Origin: JBBRUG01 sp038247995
Lineage (GTDB): Bacteria; Chloroflexota; Chloroflexia; Chloroflexales; Chloroflexaceae
Assembly: GCA_038247995.1 (NCBI GenBank)
Contig: JBBRUG010000063.1
Span: forward strand, 1 to 21,004
Reading direction: 5' to 3'
DNA length: 21,004 nucleotides
Shown here in pieces: positions 6,145-14,151 of the stretch. The first letter of the stretch is position 1, and each line of letters begins with the position of its first letter. Made by a program: the position numbers and the translations under genes. The notes beneath the pieces were generated by a model that saw only the letters and a list, made by a program, of their open reading frames with translations, was not told where the DNA came from and made no database searches.

Positions 6145-7638
6145 CCCATTCATTAACAAGCGCGCCAATTCCGCAACCGCGCCGGGGTTGGCAAAGGTGG
6201 CATACGGGTCATTCGCCAGCACGCCCTCACTCACGATCTGTTCGTCGATCGCATAGCGTTCCACCATCTCCGGTGTAATGCCGCGCATTGCCCAGGCCAG
6301 CCCTACCATCTGCTCCAGGCTTAAATCGGTCTGAATATCGTCGCGCAGCGCTGTCGTCAGGTCGGCGATTGTCTCAACCTGGCTGAGCAGATCCTGTGTG
6401 CGCACCTGATTCAGAATGGCCAGGATTACCTGTTGCTGGCGTCGGTTGCGCGCATAGTTGCTGTCCATGTGGCGTACCCGACTGTAGATCAGCGCGGTCG
6501 CGCCGTCCATGCGGTTCGGCCCCGGCGCGAAGTAAACCGCCTGGTAGCCGTAGTTGATCGTTGGATAGAGCGGATCGTACAGCTCTTGCTCGACCAGAAT
6601 CTCGATCCCGCCGATCGCATCAATCCCGCGTACAAAGGCATTAAAATCGGCGCGCACTACATGGTCGATCGGGACGCCCAGGTATTCGCTGATCGTGCGC
6701 CGGGCCAGTTCGCTGCTGCCGCCGAGTTCCGGGTAGAGGTCGCCATAGACTGTTGCGGCATTCACGCGTGCCGATCCATAGCCTGGGATCGGGACGATCA
6801 AATCGCGCGGAAGCGAGAGCAGCGCGATGCGCTGGCGGGCCGGATCGATCCGCGCCACGATGATCGCGTCGGAGCGCGTGCCCCAACCCTCACCGGGGCG
6901 GCGGTCGCTGCCGAGCAAAAGCACCGTCAGCGCTGGTTGGGTGGCGTTACTTGCCGTCATTGGCGCTGCGGCCACCGGTATGAGCGTCGGCAGGGTTACC
7001 ACATCGGGGTTGGTTCCGTCGACGGCGGGCAGTTGCACCGGTGTCGCGCTGGGTTGGTAGGGCGGACGAACGGGGGTTGGCGGCAGATCGGCGGGATCGG
7101 TGGGAATAACCGCTGTGGCAAGCGGCGCCGGCGCCAGAGTTGGTAGCGGGGGCGGATCAAGCGCGGGTAGTTCGGTGGCCGCGACAATCGGGGCCGGTAC
7201 GCTGGGTTGCTGATCTTCCGGTACGCGCAGCACCGGCGTTGGCGCAACTTGCATCGCCGCAATATTGCGCTGGATCGTATAGGCGGCAAAGGCAACCCGA
7301 CCAGCCATAAAGCCCAACCAGACCACAACGATGCCAATCAATACCCATCCAGTTGGGCGCAACCACCCCGCACGGCGAGCAACTGTAGAAACGCCACGGG
7401 GCGTTGGCGGGACATGCGGCGTTGGCGGGGCGTGAGGAGGGGTGTCCGCCGTAGAGCCTTCGCGCTGGGGCGGCCCCGAAATTATTTCGCCATTCAACAA
7501 CGCCATCAATAACCGCGCATCGGCGCGTTCCTGATCCGCTCGACAGGTTGCACAATACGCCAGATGGACAGCTAGTGCCGGATCAGTGCTGGCTCGCACT
7601 TCCTGATCGATCCGTTGTTGCGCCGCACGACACTGCAT
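6139..7638 (-). CDS. LytR-CpsA-Psr (LCP) family protein with N-terminal anti-sigma-type zinc finger
   Basis: Numbering here is from an upstream GTG at 7642-7644; the ATG at 7636-7638 (residue 3) is favoured because AAGTGAG precedes it at suitable spacing. Residues 5-34 hold Cys5 and His27-x3-Cys31-x2-Cys34, the pattern of zf-HC2 anti-sigma fingers. A membrane helix spans about 98-120. A Pro/Thr-rich linker runs to about 235. The LCP domain spans about 239-415, with LLLGSDRRPG, RSDAIIV (257-263), SLPRD (277-281), NAATVYG and RVRHMDSNYARNRRQQ (389-404). LCP enzymes transfer lipid-linked glycopolymers to the cell wall on the outer face of the membrane. The finger would sit in the cytoplasm; no sigma factor gene is next to it. 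The gene is divergent from the S9 peptidase. Confidence 0.9.
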   Translation of the reverse strand: MQCRAAQQRIDQEVRASTDPALAVHLAYCATCRADQERADARLLMALLNGEIISGPPQREGSTADTPPHAPPTPHVPPTPRGVSTVARRAGWLRPTGWVLIGIVVVWLGFMAGRVAFAAYTIQRNIAAMQVAPTPVLRVPEDQQPSVPAPIVAATELPALDPPPLPTLAPAPLATAVIPTDPADLPPTPVRPPYQPSATPVQLPAVDGTNPDVVTLPTLIPVAAAPMTASNATQPALTVLLLGSDRRPGEGWGTRSDAIIVARIDPARQRIALLSLPRDLIVPIPGYGSARVNAATVYGDLYPELGGSSELARRTISEYLGVPIDHVVRADFNAFVRGIDAIGGIEILVEQELYDPLYPTINYGYQAVYFAPGPNRMDGATALIYSRVRHMDSNYARNRRQQQVILAILNQVRTQDLLSQVETIADLTTALRDDIQTDLSLEQMVGLAWAMRGITPEMVERYAIDEQIVSEGVLANDPYATFANPGAVAELARLLMNGP

Positions 7639-7737
7639 TATCACTCACTTTGCTGCGTTGGAGTCAGTCTTGCCGCCGCCGGCGCAGCTCAGAATCGCGT
7701 TAAGTGACAATCATTCCGTAAAGCTTATCGTACGTCC

Positions 7738-7746
7738 AGTATACCA
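7738..7746 (-). promoter_or_regulatory. Extended -10 promoter for the LCP gene
   Basis: The minus strand reads TGGTATACT. Transcription would begin near 7731, giving a leader of about 90 nt. It forms an inverted pair, ATACCA (7741-7746) with TGGTAT (7762-7767), with the plus-strand promoter. Confidence 0.5.
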
Positions 7747-7761
7747 TTCTCAGCCAAGATC

Positions 7762-7770
7762 TGGTATCAT
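7762..7770 (+). promoter_or_regulatory. Extended -10 promoter for the S9 peptidase gene
   Basis: TGGTATCAT (-10 hexamer TATCAT at 7765-7770) would start transcription near 7777, about 90 nt upstream of the ATG at 7868. No clear -35 is present, and the -35 region falls on the opposite-strand -10. Confidence 0.45.
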
Positions 7771-7867
7771 TACGCTGTTTCCACTTTACACTTCCATTAA
7801 ACGGTTCGCGTCGTTAGGCAGTCTCAGCTGATACTAGCAGCCTATTGCTGCAATGAAGGAGCAGTTC

Positions 7868-10231
7868 ATGCGTCCCTACCGATGGCTGATCGCCGTGCTT
7901 GTGCTGGTCGTGCTGGCCGCCGCTGCGCCCGCGCGTGCTCAGGTGCCGCCAAAGAACAACATTGAAACCATGCTGCCTGTGGAGGAAGGCCAAGAGCAAC
8001 CGGCCTTTCTTCCCGAAGCGGAGATCGAGCTGATCAAGCGCCTGCAGCGCGATCCGGTCTACCCGGTGGCCCTTACTCCGGTCAGCCCCGATGACCAAGC
8101 TGTCTTGATTAATGTCGGTGAGAGTTTCGGCTTTTTGAACATCGAAGACGGCAGCACAGTTGAACTGCCGTTGGAGGTGTTCGGGCCGTTTATTCCACTG
8201 CCGTTTCTTGCCAACATCGAATTCTCCTGGATCGATGGCCGCACACTTGGCTCCCTTGCGCTAAACCTCGCCGCTGAGCGGCCTGAAGATCTGTTTGTAG
8301 CAGTGCTCATCGATCGAATTACGCTTGAGCTTTCCAGTTTCAGCGTCAACCTGCCCCCGGATTTGGGTTTAGTGAACTACTCCCCCGATCTAACCCGCTA
8401 CTTCATGGTCAAACTGCCGGAAGAAGAGCTAGTCGAAGGGGAGCTCAACGCGGCGACCCAACTCGCTCAGGCGCGCACGTTGCGCACTGCGCCCAATCAG
8501 CGCGGCGATATGAGTTTTAGTATGCCTGGTCGTATGCAGGCGCGCCTCGATCGAGCGCTACGGGCGAACCCCAAGCTGCTCGACCCGCTCCGGTTGATGC
8601 AGTCTGATCCCACCGATGGCACAGTCGAGGCCACCGTACGTACGCTTGATATGTTCACGTACGATATTCGCGATGGTCGGTTGGGTTATATCACCACCAT
8701 TCCGGAAGCGACGGCGCTGTTTAATGCTGTCTGGAGCCCTAACTCCGATAAACTGGCCTTTTCGGTTTTCGGTGTGGCCGATCCCGATCGCAACCGCGCC
8801 TTCTTCGACGGTGCACTGCTGTCTGAGGAGATCTATCGTGATGTAACGGGCAATCTGCCGCCGGCGGAAAACCCCTGGATCCGCGATAACAACACCTATG
8901 TTGTTGATACAACCAGCGGCGAAGTCCAGATGCTGCGCCCCGATGCGACAGCTACGCCGCCCATCCTCGTCCCGCTGGATTGGGCGCCGGATAATCAGTC
9001 ACTGGTGATCGAAGCCTGGGAGCCGGCGCGTATTCGTGGCCGTCGTTACCCGATCTATACGCTCCAGTTCAGCCCGCAAAGCACGTTGCGTTTCTACGAC
9101 ACCAATGGCATGCAGTTGCTGAGCAGCCTGCGCCTGGATCAGTTCTCCTCGCCGGCCTTTTCCAGCGTGGTTGCTGAGTTTGTCTCACCCGATGAGATCA
9201 TTTTCCGCGCTGCCGAGACAACGAACCGCCAACCTTATTACTACAATCGGCGTTCGGGCGAACTGCGCAATCTGGCCTCCGGCCCTGGAACGTATTACAA
9301 CATTTTTGCCACCAACCAGTCGCGCGAGATCGTCTTCACGCGGACATCGTACACCGATCCCTTCGATATGTATCGTGTCGGCTGGGACGGTAGTGGCCTT
9401 GCGCGGTTGACCTGGTTCAACGAGGAGTTGCGCGAGTCGCTTGGTTTGCGTCAGGATGCGGTGAGCTTCCGCCTGCGCAACGGCGCGGTGCGTAGCGGCG
9501 TGCTGATCCAGAAGGCCGGCGCCCCCTTCCCGCCGCGCAATACGCAGATCATCGTCTGGCAAGAAGGCGGGCCGGGGCCGCAGATGCGTAATGAGTGGTA
9601 CTCAATTGTTGAACGGCCGTACGCGCTATTGCCCAGCTTCGACTTCGCCTTGATGATCGTGCCGACGGCGGGGCGAGCCGGCTACGATGCGGCAGCGTTC
9701 AACGCTCTCGCCGACGGGACGAATTTTGGCTCAGTCGATATCGATGAGCAGGCCGAGATAACCCGCCAGGCCATTGCCCGCGGCTGGACGTCGGTAGGCA
9801 AGGTCGGGATCACCGGTTGCTCGTATGGCGGCTACTTCGCTGCCCAGAGCATCGTCCGTCACCCCGATCTCTATGCTGCGGCGAACGTCCAGTGTGGACT
9901 GATCGATATGGTGACGGAGTGGACGCGCGGCTACGATGCACTGATCCCCTTCTATCAGGGGTTGCCGCCCTTTAACATCCCCGCTGAGTATCGCGCCGAC
10001 TCGCCAATCTATAACGCCGGGCGCATTCGCACACCGCTGCTCACTTTCCACGGCACCGAGGATTTCCTGCCGATTGTGCAGAATGAGAACCTGCACTTGC
10101 TCCTGCACAACCGCGGTGTGCCGGCGCGCATGGTGAAGTTCGTCGGTGAAGGCCACGGCCTGGGCGATCCGGCGAATCAGCTGTACGCTGCCCAGGAGCA
10201 GATCCGCTGGTTCCGTACCTATTTGCGGTAG
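7868..10231 (+). CDS. Exported S9-family (prolyl oligopeptidase-like) serine peptidase
   Basis: This is a 787-residue protein. AAGGAG at 7856-7861 sits 6 nt before ATG 7868; the upstream in-frame ATG at 7853 overlaps that Shine-Dalgarno sequence and is less likely. Residues 1-25 form a signal peptide ending in ARAQ. About 30-520 is a beta-propeller-like region (for example NAVWSPNSDKLAFSVFG), and about 540-787 is an alpha/beta-hydrolase peptidase domain. The triad can be read as Ser652 in GCSYGGYFAAQS, Asp732 in GTEDFLP and His763 in GEGHGLGD. Such enzymes cleave peptides, often after proline or as dipeptidyl/acylaminoacyl peptidases. Location is likely extracytoplasmic. It has its own promoter, and a hairpin separates it from the co-directional Gmad2-like gene. 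Confidence 0.9.
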   Translation: MRPYRWLIAVLVLVVLAAAAPARAQVPPKNNIETMLPVEEGQEQPAFLPEAEIELIKRLQRDPVYPVALTPVSPDDQAVLINVGESFGFLNIEDGSTVELPLEVFGPFIPLPFLANIEFSWIDGRTLGSLALNLAAERPEDLFVAVLIDRITLELSSFSVNLPPDLGLVNYSPDLTRYFMVKLPEEELVEGELNAATQLAQARTLRTAPNQRGDMSFSMPGRMQARLDRALRANPKLLDPLRLMQSDPTDGTVEATVRTLDMFTYDIRDGRLGYITTIPEATALFNAVWSPNSDKLAFSVFGVADPDRNRAFFDGALLSEEIYRDVTGNLPPAENPWIRDNNTYVVDTTSGEVQMLRPDATATPPILVPLDWAPDNQSLVIEAWEPARIRGRRYPIYTLQFSPQSTLRFYDTNGMQLLSSLRLDQFSSPAFSSVVAEFVSPDEIIFRAAETTNRQPYYYNRRSGELRNLASGPGTYYNIFATNQSREIVFTRTSYTDPFDMYRVGWDGSGLARLTWFNEELRESLGLRQDAVSFRLRNGAVRSGVLIQKAGAPFPPRNTQIIVWQEGGPGPQMRNEWYSIVERPYALLPSFDFALMIVPTAGRAGYDAAAFNALADGTNFGSVDIDEQAEITRQAIARGWTSVGKVGITGCSYGGYFAAQSIVRHPDLYAAANVQCGLIDMVTEWTRGYDALIPFYQGLPPFNIPAEYRADSPIYNAGRIRTPLLTFHGTEDFLPIVQNENLHLLLHNRGVPARMVKFVGEGHGLGDPANQLYAAQEQIRWFRTYLR

Positions 10232-10238
10232 TGCGCTT

Positions 10239-10271
10239 GCTGGTCGCGGTGGCAATGCCGCCGCGACCAGC
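10239..10271 (+). terminator. Hairpin after the S9 peptidase gene
   Basis: GCTGGTCGCGG (10239-10249) pairs with CCGCGACCAGC (10261-10271). The stem continues through one T-G wobble and GGC/GCC to a loop of AAT. No T-run follows. A second weaker pair, CCAAACAA (10271-10278) and TTGTTTGG (10296-10303), overlaps the leader of the next gene. It may partly separate the two genes' expression. Confidence 0.55.
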
Positions 10272-10315
10272 CAAACAATCGGGTGTTTGCCGTGCTTGTT
10301 TGGTGAGAACCGCCG

Positions 10316-12250
10316 ATGACCCTAACATCTACTCAGATCGTTCGGATTTTGCTGGCAGTTATTGCGGTCTTGTTAGTGGCATTGTGTGGTGTCTTAGCTC
10401 TGCGTTTCTGGCCTTCCGGCGGTTCAGCAACCGCCCCGACTCCGACGCCGTCGCCAACGGCGCCCCCCGCAGCTTCAATCCAGATCGACGCGCCCACTGC
10501 CGGTGCAACGGTTGCCAGTCCGATTGCGCTTAGTGGGCGGGTGAGTCCGGCGCCGCCTACGGGCGCCCTAAATTATCGACTCTTCGACGCCGGCGGTGTG
10601 TTGATCGCAACCGGCGGTCTAGCTGTGCAGGGCAATGCCGGTCAGTCGGCAACGTTCACCGGGAATATTCCGTACACGCTGAGCGCCGGTGGCCCCGGGC
10701 GGATCGAGATCGTCGAAGTGAACCCGGCGAATGGCGCTGTGTGCGCTTTCGCCGATGTGACGGTGACGCTCAGCCCTGCTGCGCCGCAGGCTACACCCGG
10801 CCCGGCGCCGGGGCAGGCGATCACGATCGAGACGCCGCCGCCCGGCACAGAGGTCGGCAGCCCGGTGGTGCTTACCGGGCGCACGGCGCTCGCCCCGTCC
10901 GGCAATCGGCTAGCCTACAGCGTACGTGATGCCGCCGGCGCGCAAATCGGCGGCGGCGCCTTTGACGTGGGCCTCGCGCCCGATGGCGGCAGCCAGTTTG
11001 TGGCGTCGCTCGTCTTTAATCCGCCCCCCAACGGCGGCACGATCATCGTCGAGATCTTCGAGCCCGGCGCTGCCAATGCACCGGCAATTGCCAGTGCCAG
11101 GGTCAATCTGAGTGTCGTGCCGCCACAAGCAATCATCATCGATACGCCGCCGACCGGCACAACCGTTGGCAGTCCGGTGGTGATCACCGGGCGTACCGCG
11201 CGCTTCCCCTTCCAGGGCAGCCTTGGATACCGCTTCTTTGATGCAAATGGCCGCACGCTCGGCGGGGGTGTATTCCCCGTCACCGGCCAACCCGGCGGCC
11301 CAACCACCTTTACCGCTAACCTGGAGTTCACTCCGCCACCCAGCGGCGGTACGATGACGGCCGAAATCTTCGATCAAAACGCTAACAATGATCAGATCGT
11401 AGCGAATGCCATCCTGACCTTGAATGTCGCCCCGCCGCCACAGCAAATTATTATCGACACGCCGCCAACCGGCACAACCGTCGGCAGCCCGGTGGTGCTT
11501 ACCGGCCGAACCGTGCGCTTTCCCGCCGCTGGGCAACTCAACTACCGTGTGCGCGATGCGGGCGGCGCCCAGATCGGCGGCGGTGTGTTCGCAGTGGCCG
11601 GCACTGCCGAGGGTAGCGCTACCTTCAACGCCGCGCTCACTTTTAACCCACCGCTCCAAGGCGGCCCGATCGGGGTTGAACTGTTCGAAATCGATCCGGC
11701 AACCGGCCAGGTGCTCACCAGCAGCACGCTTCAACTGACTGTCGCCGGGCCGCCGGCCACTGCCATTCCGACAATCGGTATTTTCCCTACGCCGGTTCCG
11801 CCGACGCCGACAGCACCGCCTTCAGCGCAGCAGATCACCATCGAATCGCCGCTGCCCGGTACGATCGTCGGTAGCCCACTGGTTGTCACCGGAAGTTTGC
11901 AGCTCTACCCGGTTCCTGGTGAACTGAATTATCGGATCACCACGGTCGATCGGGGTTTGCCACTCGGTCAGGGCGTTTTTCCGGTGCGGCGTTTTGGCCC
12001 CGCCGGCGTAATTACTTTTACCGGCGAACTCGAATTCTTGATTCGGCCCGGCTTTTCCGGCGACATCGATGTGCAGATCTTTGAGCGCGATCCAAATAGC
12101 CAGACCTCGATTGCAACCGACACCATCCGCCTGACGGTGGCGCGCCCGGAGCCGCGCACAGGCGGGAATGTTCCTACGGAAGCGCAACCGGTTGCGGTGC
12201 GCAGATCCTCGGCTGCAAGCTTCGCATTTCCGCCTTTAATGGTTGAATAG
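10316..12250 (+). CDS. Membrane-anchored protein with five Gmad2-like Ig-fold repeats
   Basis: This is a 644-residue protein. GGTGAG (10302-10307) lies 8 nt before the ATG. A membrane helix at about 8-30 is followed by a PTPTPSPTAPP linker. Five units of about 104-129 residues begin near residues 55, 169, 273, 378 and 507. Each starts with I-x-I-[DE]-[TAS]-P-x-x-G-x-x-V-x-S-P, then G-R, Y-R-x-x-D, a phenylalanine-rich strand and V-E-[IL]-F-E. This matches the Gmad2 immunoglobulin-like domain first noted in spore germination proteins. There is no enzyme motif. A second Pro/Thr linker precedes unit 5. A structural, adhesive or scaffold role outside the membrane is inferred. It may be partly co-transcribed with the upstream peptidase. 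Confidence 0.8.
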   Translation: MTLTSTQIVRILLAVIAVLLVALCGVLALRFWPSGGSATAPTPTPSPTAPPAASIQIDAPTAGATVASPIALSGRVSPAPPTGALNYRLFDAGGVLIATGGLAVQGNAGQSATFTGNIPYTLSAGGPGRIEIVEVNPANGAVCAFADVTVTLSPAAPQATPGPAPGQAITIETPPPGTEVGSPVVLTGRTALAPSGNRLAYSVRDAAGAQIGGGAFDVGLAPDGGSQFVASLVFNPPPNGGTIIVEIFEPGAANAPAIASARVNLSVVPPQAIIIDTPPTGTTVGSPVVITGRTARFPFQGSLGYRFFDANGRTLGGGVFPVTGQPGGPTTFTANLEFTPPPSGGTMTAEIFDQNANNDQIVANAILTLNVAPPPQQIIIDTPPTGTTVGSPVVLTGRTVRFPAAGQLNYRVRDAGGAQIGGGVFAVAGTAEGSATFNAALTFNPPLQGGPIGVELFEIDPATGQVLTSSTLQLTVAGPPATAIPTIGIFPTPVPPTPTAPPSAQQITIESPLPGTIVGSPLVVTGSLQLYPVPGELNYRITTVDRGLPLGQGVFPVRRFGPAGVITFTGELEFLIRPGFSGDIDVQIFERDPNSQTSIATDTIRLTVARPEPRTGGNVPTEAQPVAVRRSSAASFAFPPLMVE

Positions 12251-12259
12251 TGAGCGCGG

Positions 12260-12385
12260 CGTCCTGATGCCTGATTTCCCGCATCCCCCCAACCCCCTGC
12301 TCCATCTGCGTGGAGCAGGGGGGCAGCCACGGATTCGTCGTCCTGATGCTGTCCGAAGCCCCTCTCCCGCGCTCAGGGAGAGGGG
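12260..12385. repeat. Intergenic repeat cluster with two strong hairpins
   Basis: CGTCCTGATGC occurs at 12260-12270 and again at 12339-12349. The first precedes the hairpin CCCCCTGCTCC / GGAGCAGGGGG (12293-12322, 11-bp stem, 8-nt loop). The second precedes CCCCTCTCCC / GGGAGAGGGG (12359-12385, 10-bp stem, 7-nt loop). This is the same family as the elements at 2546-2634. The cluster occupies the gap between two convergent genes and probably ends transcripts or shields their 3' ends. Confidence 0.75.
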
Positions 12386-12475
12386 TTGGGGTGAGGGCTT
12401 TGACGGTGTTTTGGGTACGGGTATGCAAGTCTACGCTGAGGTGGAACTGCTCAGGGCGCTCGGCGGTCAGGCTGC

Positions 12476-13273
12476 TCAACCAGGCGTGCGGGTTGCCGGA
12501 ACGTTGCGATAAATCATATTCGTCAGCGGAATGTAGACTGGCCCATCAGGGCCGTCGAGGACGGCGAGTGGGCGCAGTTCGACACTTTGGGGCGTGTTAT
12601 CAGGCATTGCGATTTGCCAGTCAATCGTGATCGCAACGCGCGCTCCCGGCGGTAGCGGCAGGCCATCGGCGCTGAGCGGCGTACGGTTGCCGTCGGGCGC
12701 CGTTACCAGAATCTGTTCGGGCGTAAACGCAAGCGCGGCATTGGCGGGGATGAATTCGCGAAAGCGATAGGTAACGTCTGTCGGATTGGTGAAGGTCAAC
12801 TCGCCCGGCCCAAACTCAGCCTGAATGCCGCGCGTCTGCGCAACGACGTAAAACCCCGGACTGCGGCCCTCAACAACAGTCACTGCTAATGCGCCGAGCG
12901 GAAGTTCATAACTCCGCGAGGCCGAGTGTACGACTGCGCTCTCGAAGGTATGCACGCCCGGGCTGCGGGCGCGCACCTCCACGGCTAGGTTCATGCGCGC
13001 CCGGTTGTTGCCGAGGGCCTGGGCGAAGCTACGTACCGCAACAACTTCGACAAGCTCGCTGGCGGGCAATAACTCAATTGTCGTAATCGGCTCGCGCTCC
13101 AACGGTTCCCGACGCGAATAATTTAACGAGAGGTTGATCGCAAAGAGCTCATCGACGAGCGCGGCATAGGCCGAAGCATTGGGCACAAATTCGGCGGGCG
13201 CGGGGGCTGCTGGTGGGTTCGCGCCGCCACAGCCGGCCAGGGTAATCAGCAAAATCAGGCAAAATCTGCGCAT
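12476..13273 (-). CDS. Lipoprotein of unknown function
   Basis: This 265-residue protein has a type II signal peptide: MRRFCLILLI followed by the lipobox LAGC, with Cys15 as the lipidated residue. The linker GGANPPAAPAPAEF is typical of surface lipoproteins. The rest is rich in predicted beta strands and shows no motif I recognise. The C-terminal third (TPEQILVTAPDGNRTPLSADGL and following) resembles a bacterial Ig-like or late-competence-type beta sandwich, but not closely enough to name. AGGA (complement of 13281-13284) lies 7 nt before the ATG. It is convergent with the Gmad2-like gene and divergent from apaG. Confidence 0.75.
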   Translation of the reverse strand: MRRFCLILLITLAGCGGANPPAAPAPAEFVPNASAYAALVDELFAINLSLNYSRREPLEREPITTIELLPASELVEVVAVRSFAQALGNNRARMNLAVEVRARSPGVHTFESAVVHSASRSYELPLGALAVTVVEGRSPGFYVVAQTRGIQAEFGPGELTFTNPTDVTYRFREFIPANAALAFTPEQILVTAPDGNRTPLSADGLPLPPGARVAITIDWQIAMPDNTPQSVELRPLAVLDGPDGPVYIPLTNMIYRNVPATRTPG

Positions 13274-13300
13274 TGAGCAATCCTATATGTGCTTGAACCG

Positions 13301-13330
13301 TTGACAGGTCCGGCGAATCGCAAGTACACT
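13301..13330 (+). promoter_or_regulatory. Sigma-70-type promoter for apaG
   Basis: A perfect TTGACA (13301-13306) lies 18 bp before TACACT (13325-13330). The leader would be about 41 nt. Confidence 0.65.
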
Positions 13331-13377
13331 TACAGAGCATGTTATCGGCGCCACTACAACAGTAGAAGAAGCTTGTT

Positions 13378-13782
13378 ATGCCAGTTCGGCCATTTTTTTA
13401 CAAACTGTCGCACAACATCCGCATTAGTGTACGCCCACAATTTCTGCCCGATCAGTCGCAGCCGCAATTCCAGCGTTATATTTTCGCGTACTTCGTGCGC
13501 ATTGAAAACGTTGGGCAGCGTACTGTACAGCTGATTTCACGACGTTGGCACATCCACGACTCGGTGGGCGAGGCATATGAGGTGGCCGGCGATGGTGTGG
13601 TGGGTGAGCAGCCCGTTTTAGGGCCGGGCGACGTGCACGAGTACCAGAGTTTCTGCGTACTAAAGTCGGCGAGTGGTTTTATGGAAGGCGCCTATCAGTT
13701 CACCGGCGATAGCGGCGATGCGTTTGATGCGGAGATCCCGCGCTTCTTCCTCGAAGCGGATGAGGCGCCCCACGAGTACTAG
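13378..13782 (+). CDS. apaG: ApaG-domain protein
   Basis: This 134-residue protein matches the single-domain ApaG family (usual length about 125-130). Residues 13-125 carry the full set of conserved blocks: VQLISRRWHI (50-59), GDGVVGEQPVLGPGD (71-85), GFMEGAY (100-106) and IPRFFL (120-125). The fold is a fibronectin-III-like beta sandwich. ApaG has been linked to Co2+/Mg2+ resistance in Salmonella, but its molecular role is unsettled. In proteobacteria it lies with ksgA and apaH; neither is here, and it forms a single-gene unit with its own TTGACA promoter. The start lacks a strong Shine-Dalgarno sequence. Its TAG stop lies in the 10-bp palindrome GTACTAGTAC (13776-13785). Confidence 0.93.
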   Translation: MPVRPFFYKLSHNIRISVRPQFLPDQSQPQFQRYIFAYFVRIENVGQRTVQLISRRWHIHDSVGEAYEVAGDGVVGEQPVLGPGDVHEYQSFCVLKSASGFMEGAYQFTGDSGDAFDAEIPRFFLEADEAPHEY

Positions 13783-13887
13783 TACGCTAAAGCGTAAGTC
13801 CGCCGACGGCGGACGCTGCACTGTGGCGGGCGCAAACCCGCGTACAACCCCTGGCGAACTTCCGCCGGGTTGAACTAGTTGCGCAAC
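13776..13887. repeat. Chain of palindromes between apaG and a small membrane gene
   Basis: In order: GTACTAGTAC (13776-13785), TACGCTaaAGCGTA (13783-13796), GTCCGCCGaCGGCGGAC (13798-13814), GCGGG/CCCGC (13826-13841), a 10-bp stem CAACCC-GGCG / CGCC-GGGTTG with a 2-nt bulge (13845-13872), AACTAGTT (13873-13880) and GTTGCGCAAC (13878-13887). Both genes' TAG stops fall in palindromes. No T-run is present. Probably a composite REP-like element that ends both convergent transcripts. Confidence 0.7.
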
Positions 13888-14123
13888 TCTTCAATTGCGG
13901 CGCGGATCTTATTCCGCTCAGCCCGATACGTCCCGATTCCAACAATAAGCAACAGCGGAATTAAATAAGGCCAACTGGGGCGTTCGTCAGCCAGTTGGCG
14001 CCAGATCGCGCGCAGTTGGACGAGAAGCGGATAGCGCGCAATCTGCGTCTCCATAAGATTGCGCACCTGACGCTGCCAGGGCGAATCATTCTCCGGCGTA
14101 TCGCTCGGCTTACGCGAAAACAT
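13875..14123 (-). CDS. Small single-pass membrane protein, unknown function
   Basis: This is an 82-residue protein. Residues 1-50 are polar and charged, one hydrophobic segment lies at about 51-67 (WPYLIPLLLIVGIGTY), and the C-terminus is a short charged tail (RAERNKIRAAIEELRN). No family is recognised. That it is a real gene is supported by a strong Shine-Dalgarno sequence, GAGGAGG, 5 nt before the ATG (complement of 14129-14135), and by a good promoter upstream. The orientation in the membrane is unknown. It lies convergent with apaG and divergent from the pilin gene. Confidence 0.75.
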   Translation of the reverse strand: MFSRKPSDTPENDSPWQRQVRNLMETQIARYPLLVQLRAIWRQLADERPSWPYLIPLLLIVGIGTYRAERNKIRAAIEELRN

Positions 14124-14151
14124 GTATGCCTCCTCAATGCTGATACGTCCG

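Noticed and set aside
7853..7867. Upstream ATG as the start of the S9 peptidase
   Set aside because: The AAGGAG ribosome site begins directly after this ATG and is correctly placed for the ATG at 7868, which also gives a cleaner signal peptide.
12243..12512. Small frame across the intergenic hairpins
   Set aside because: Its sequence is made of the inverted repeats and it overlaps the 3' ends of two real genes.
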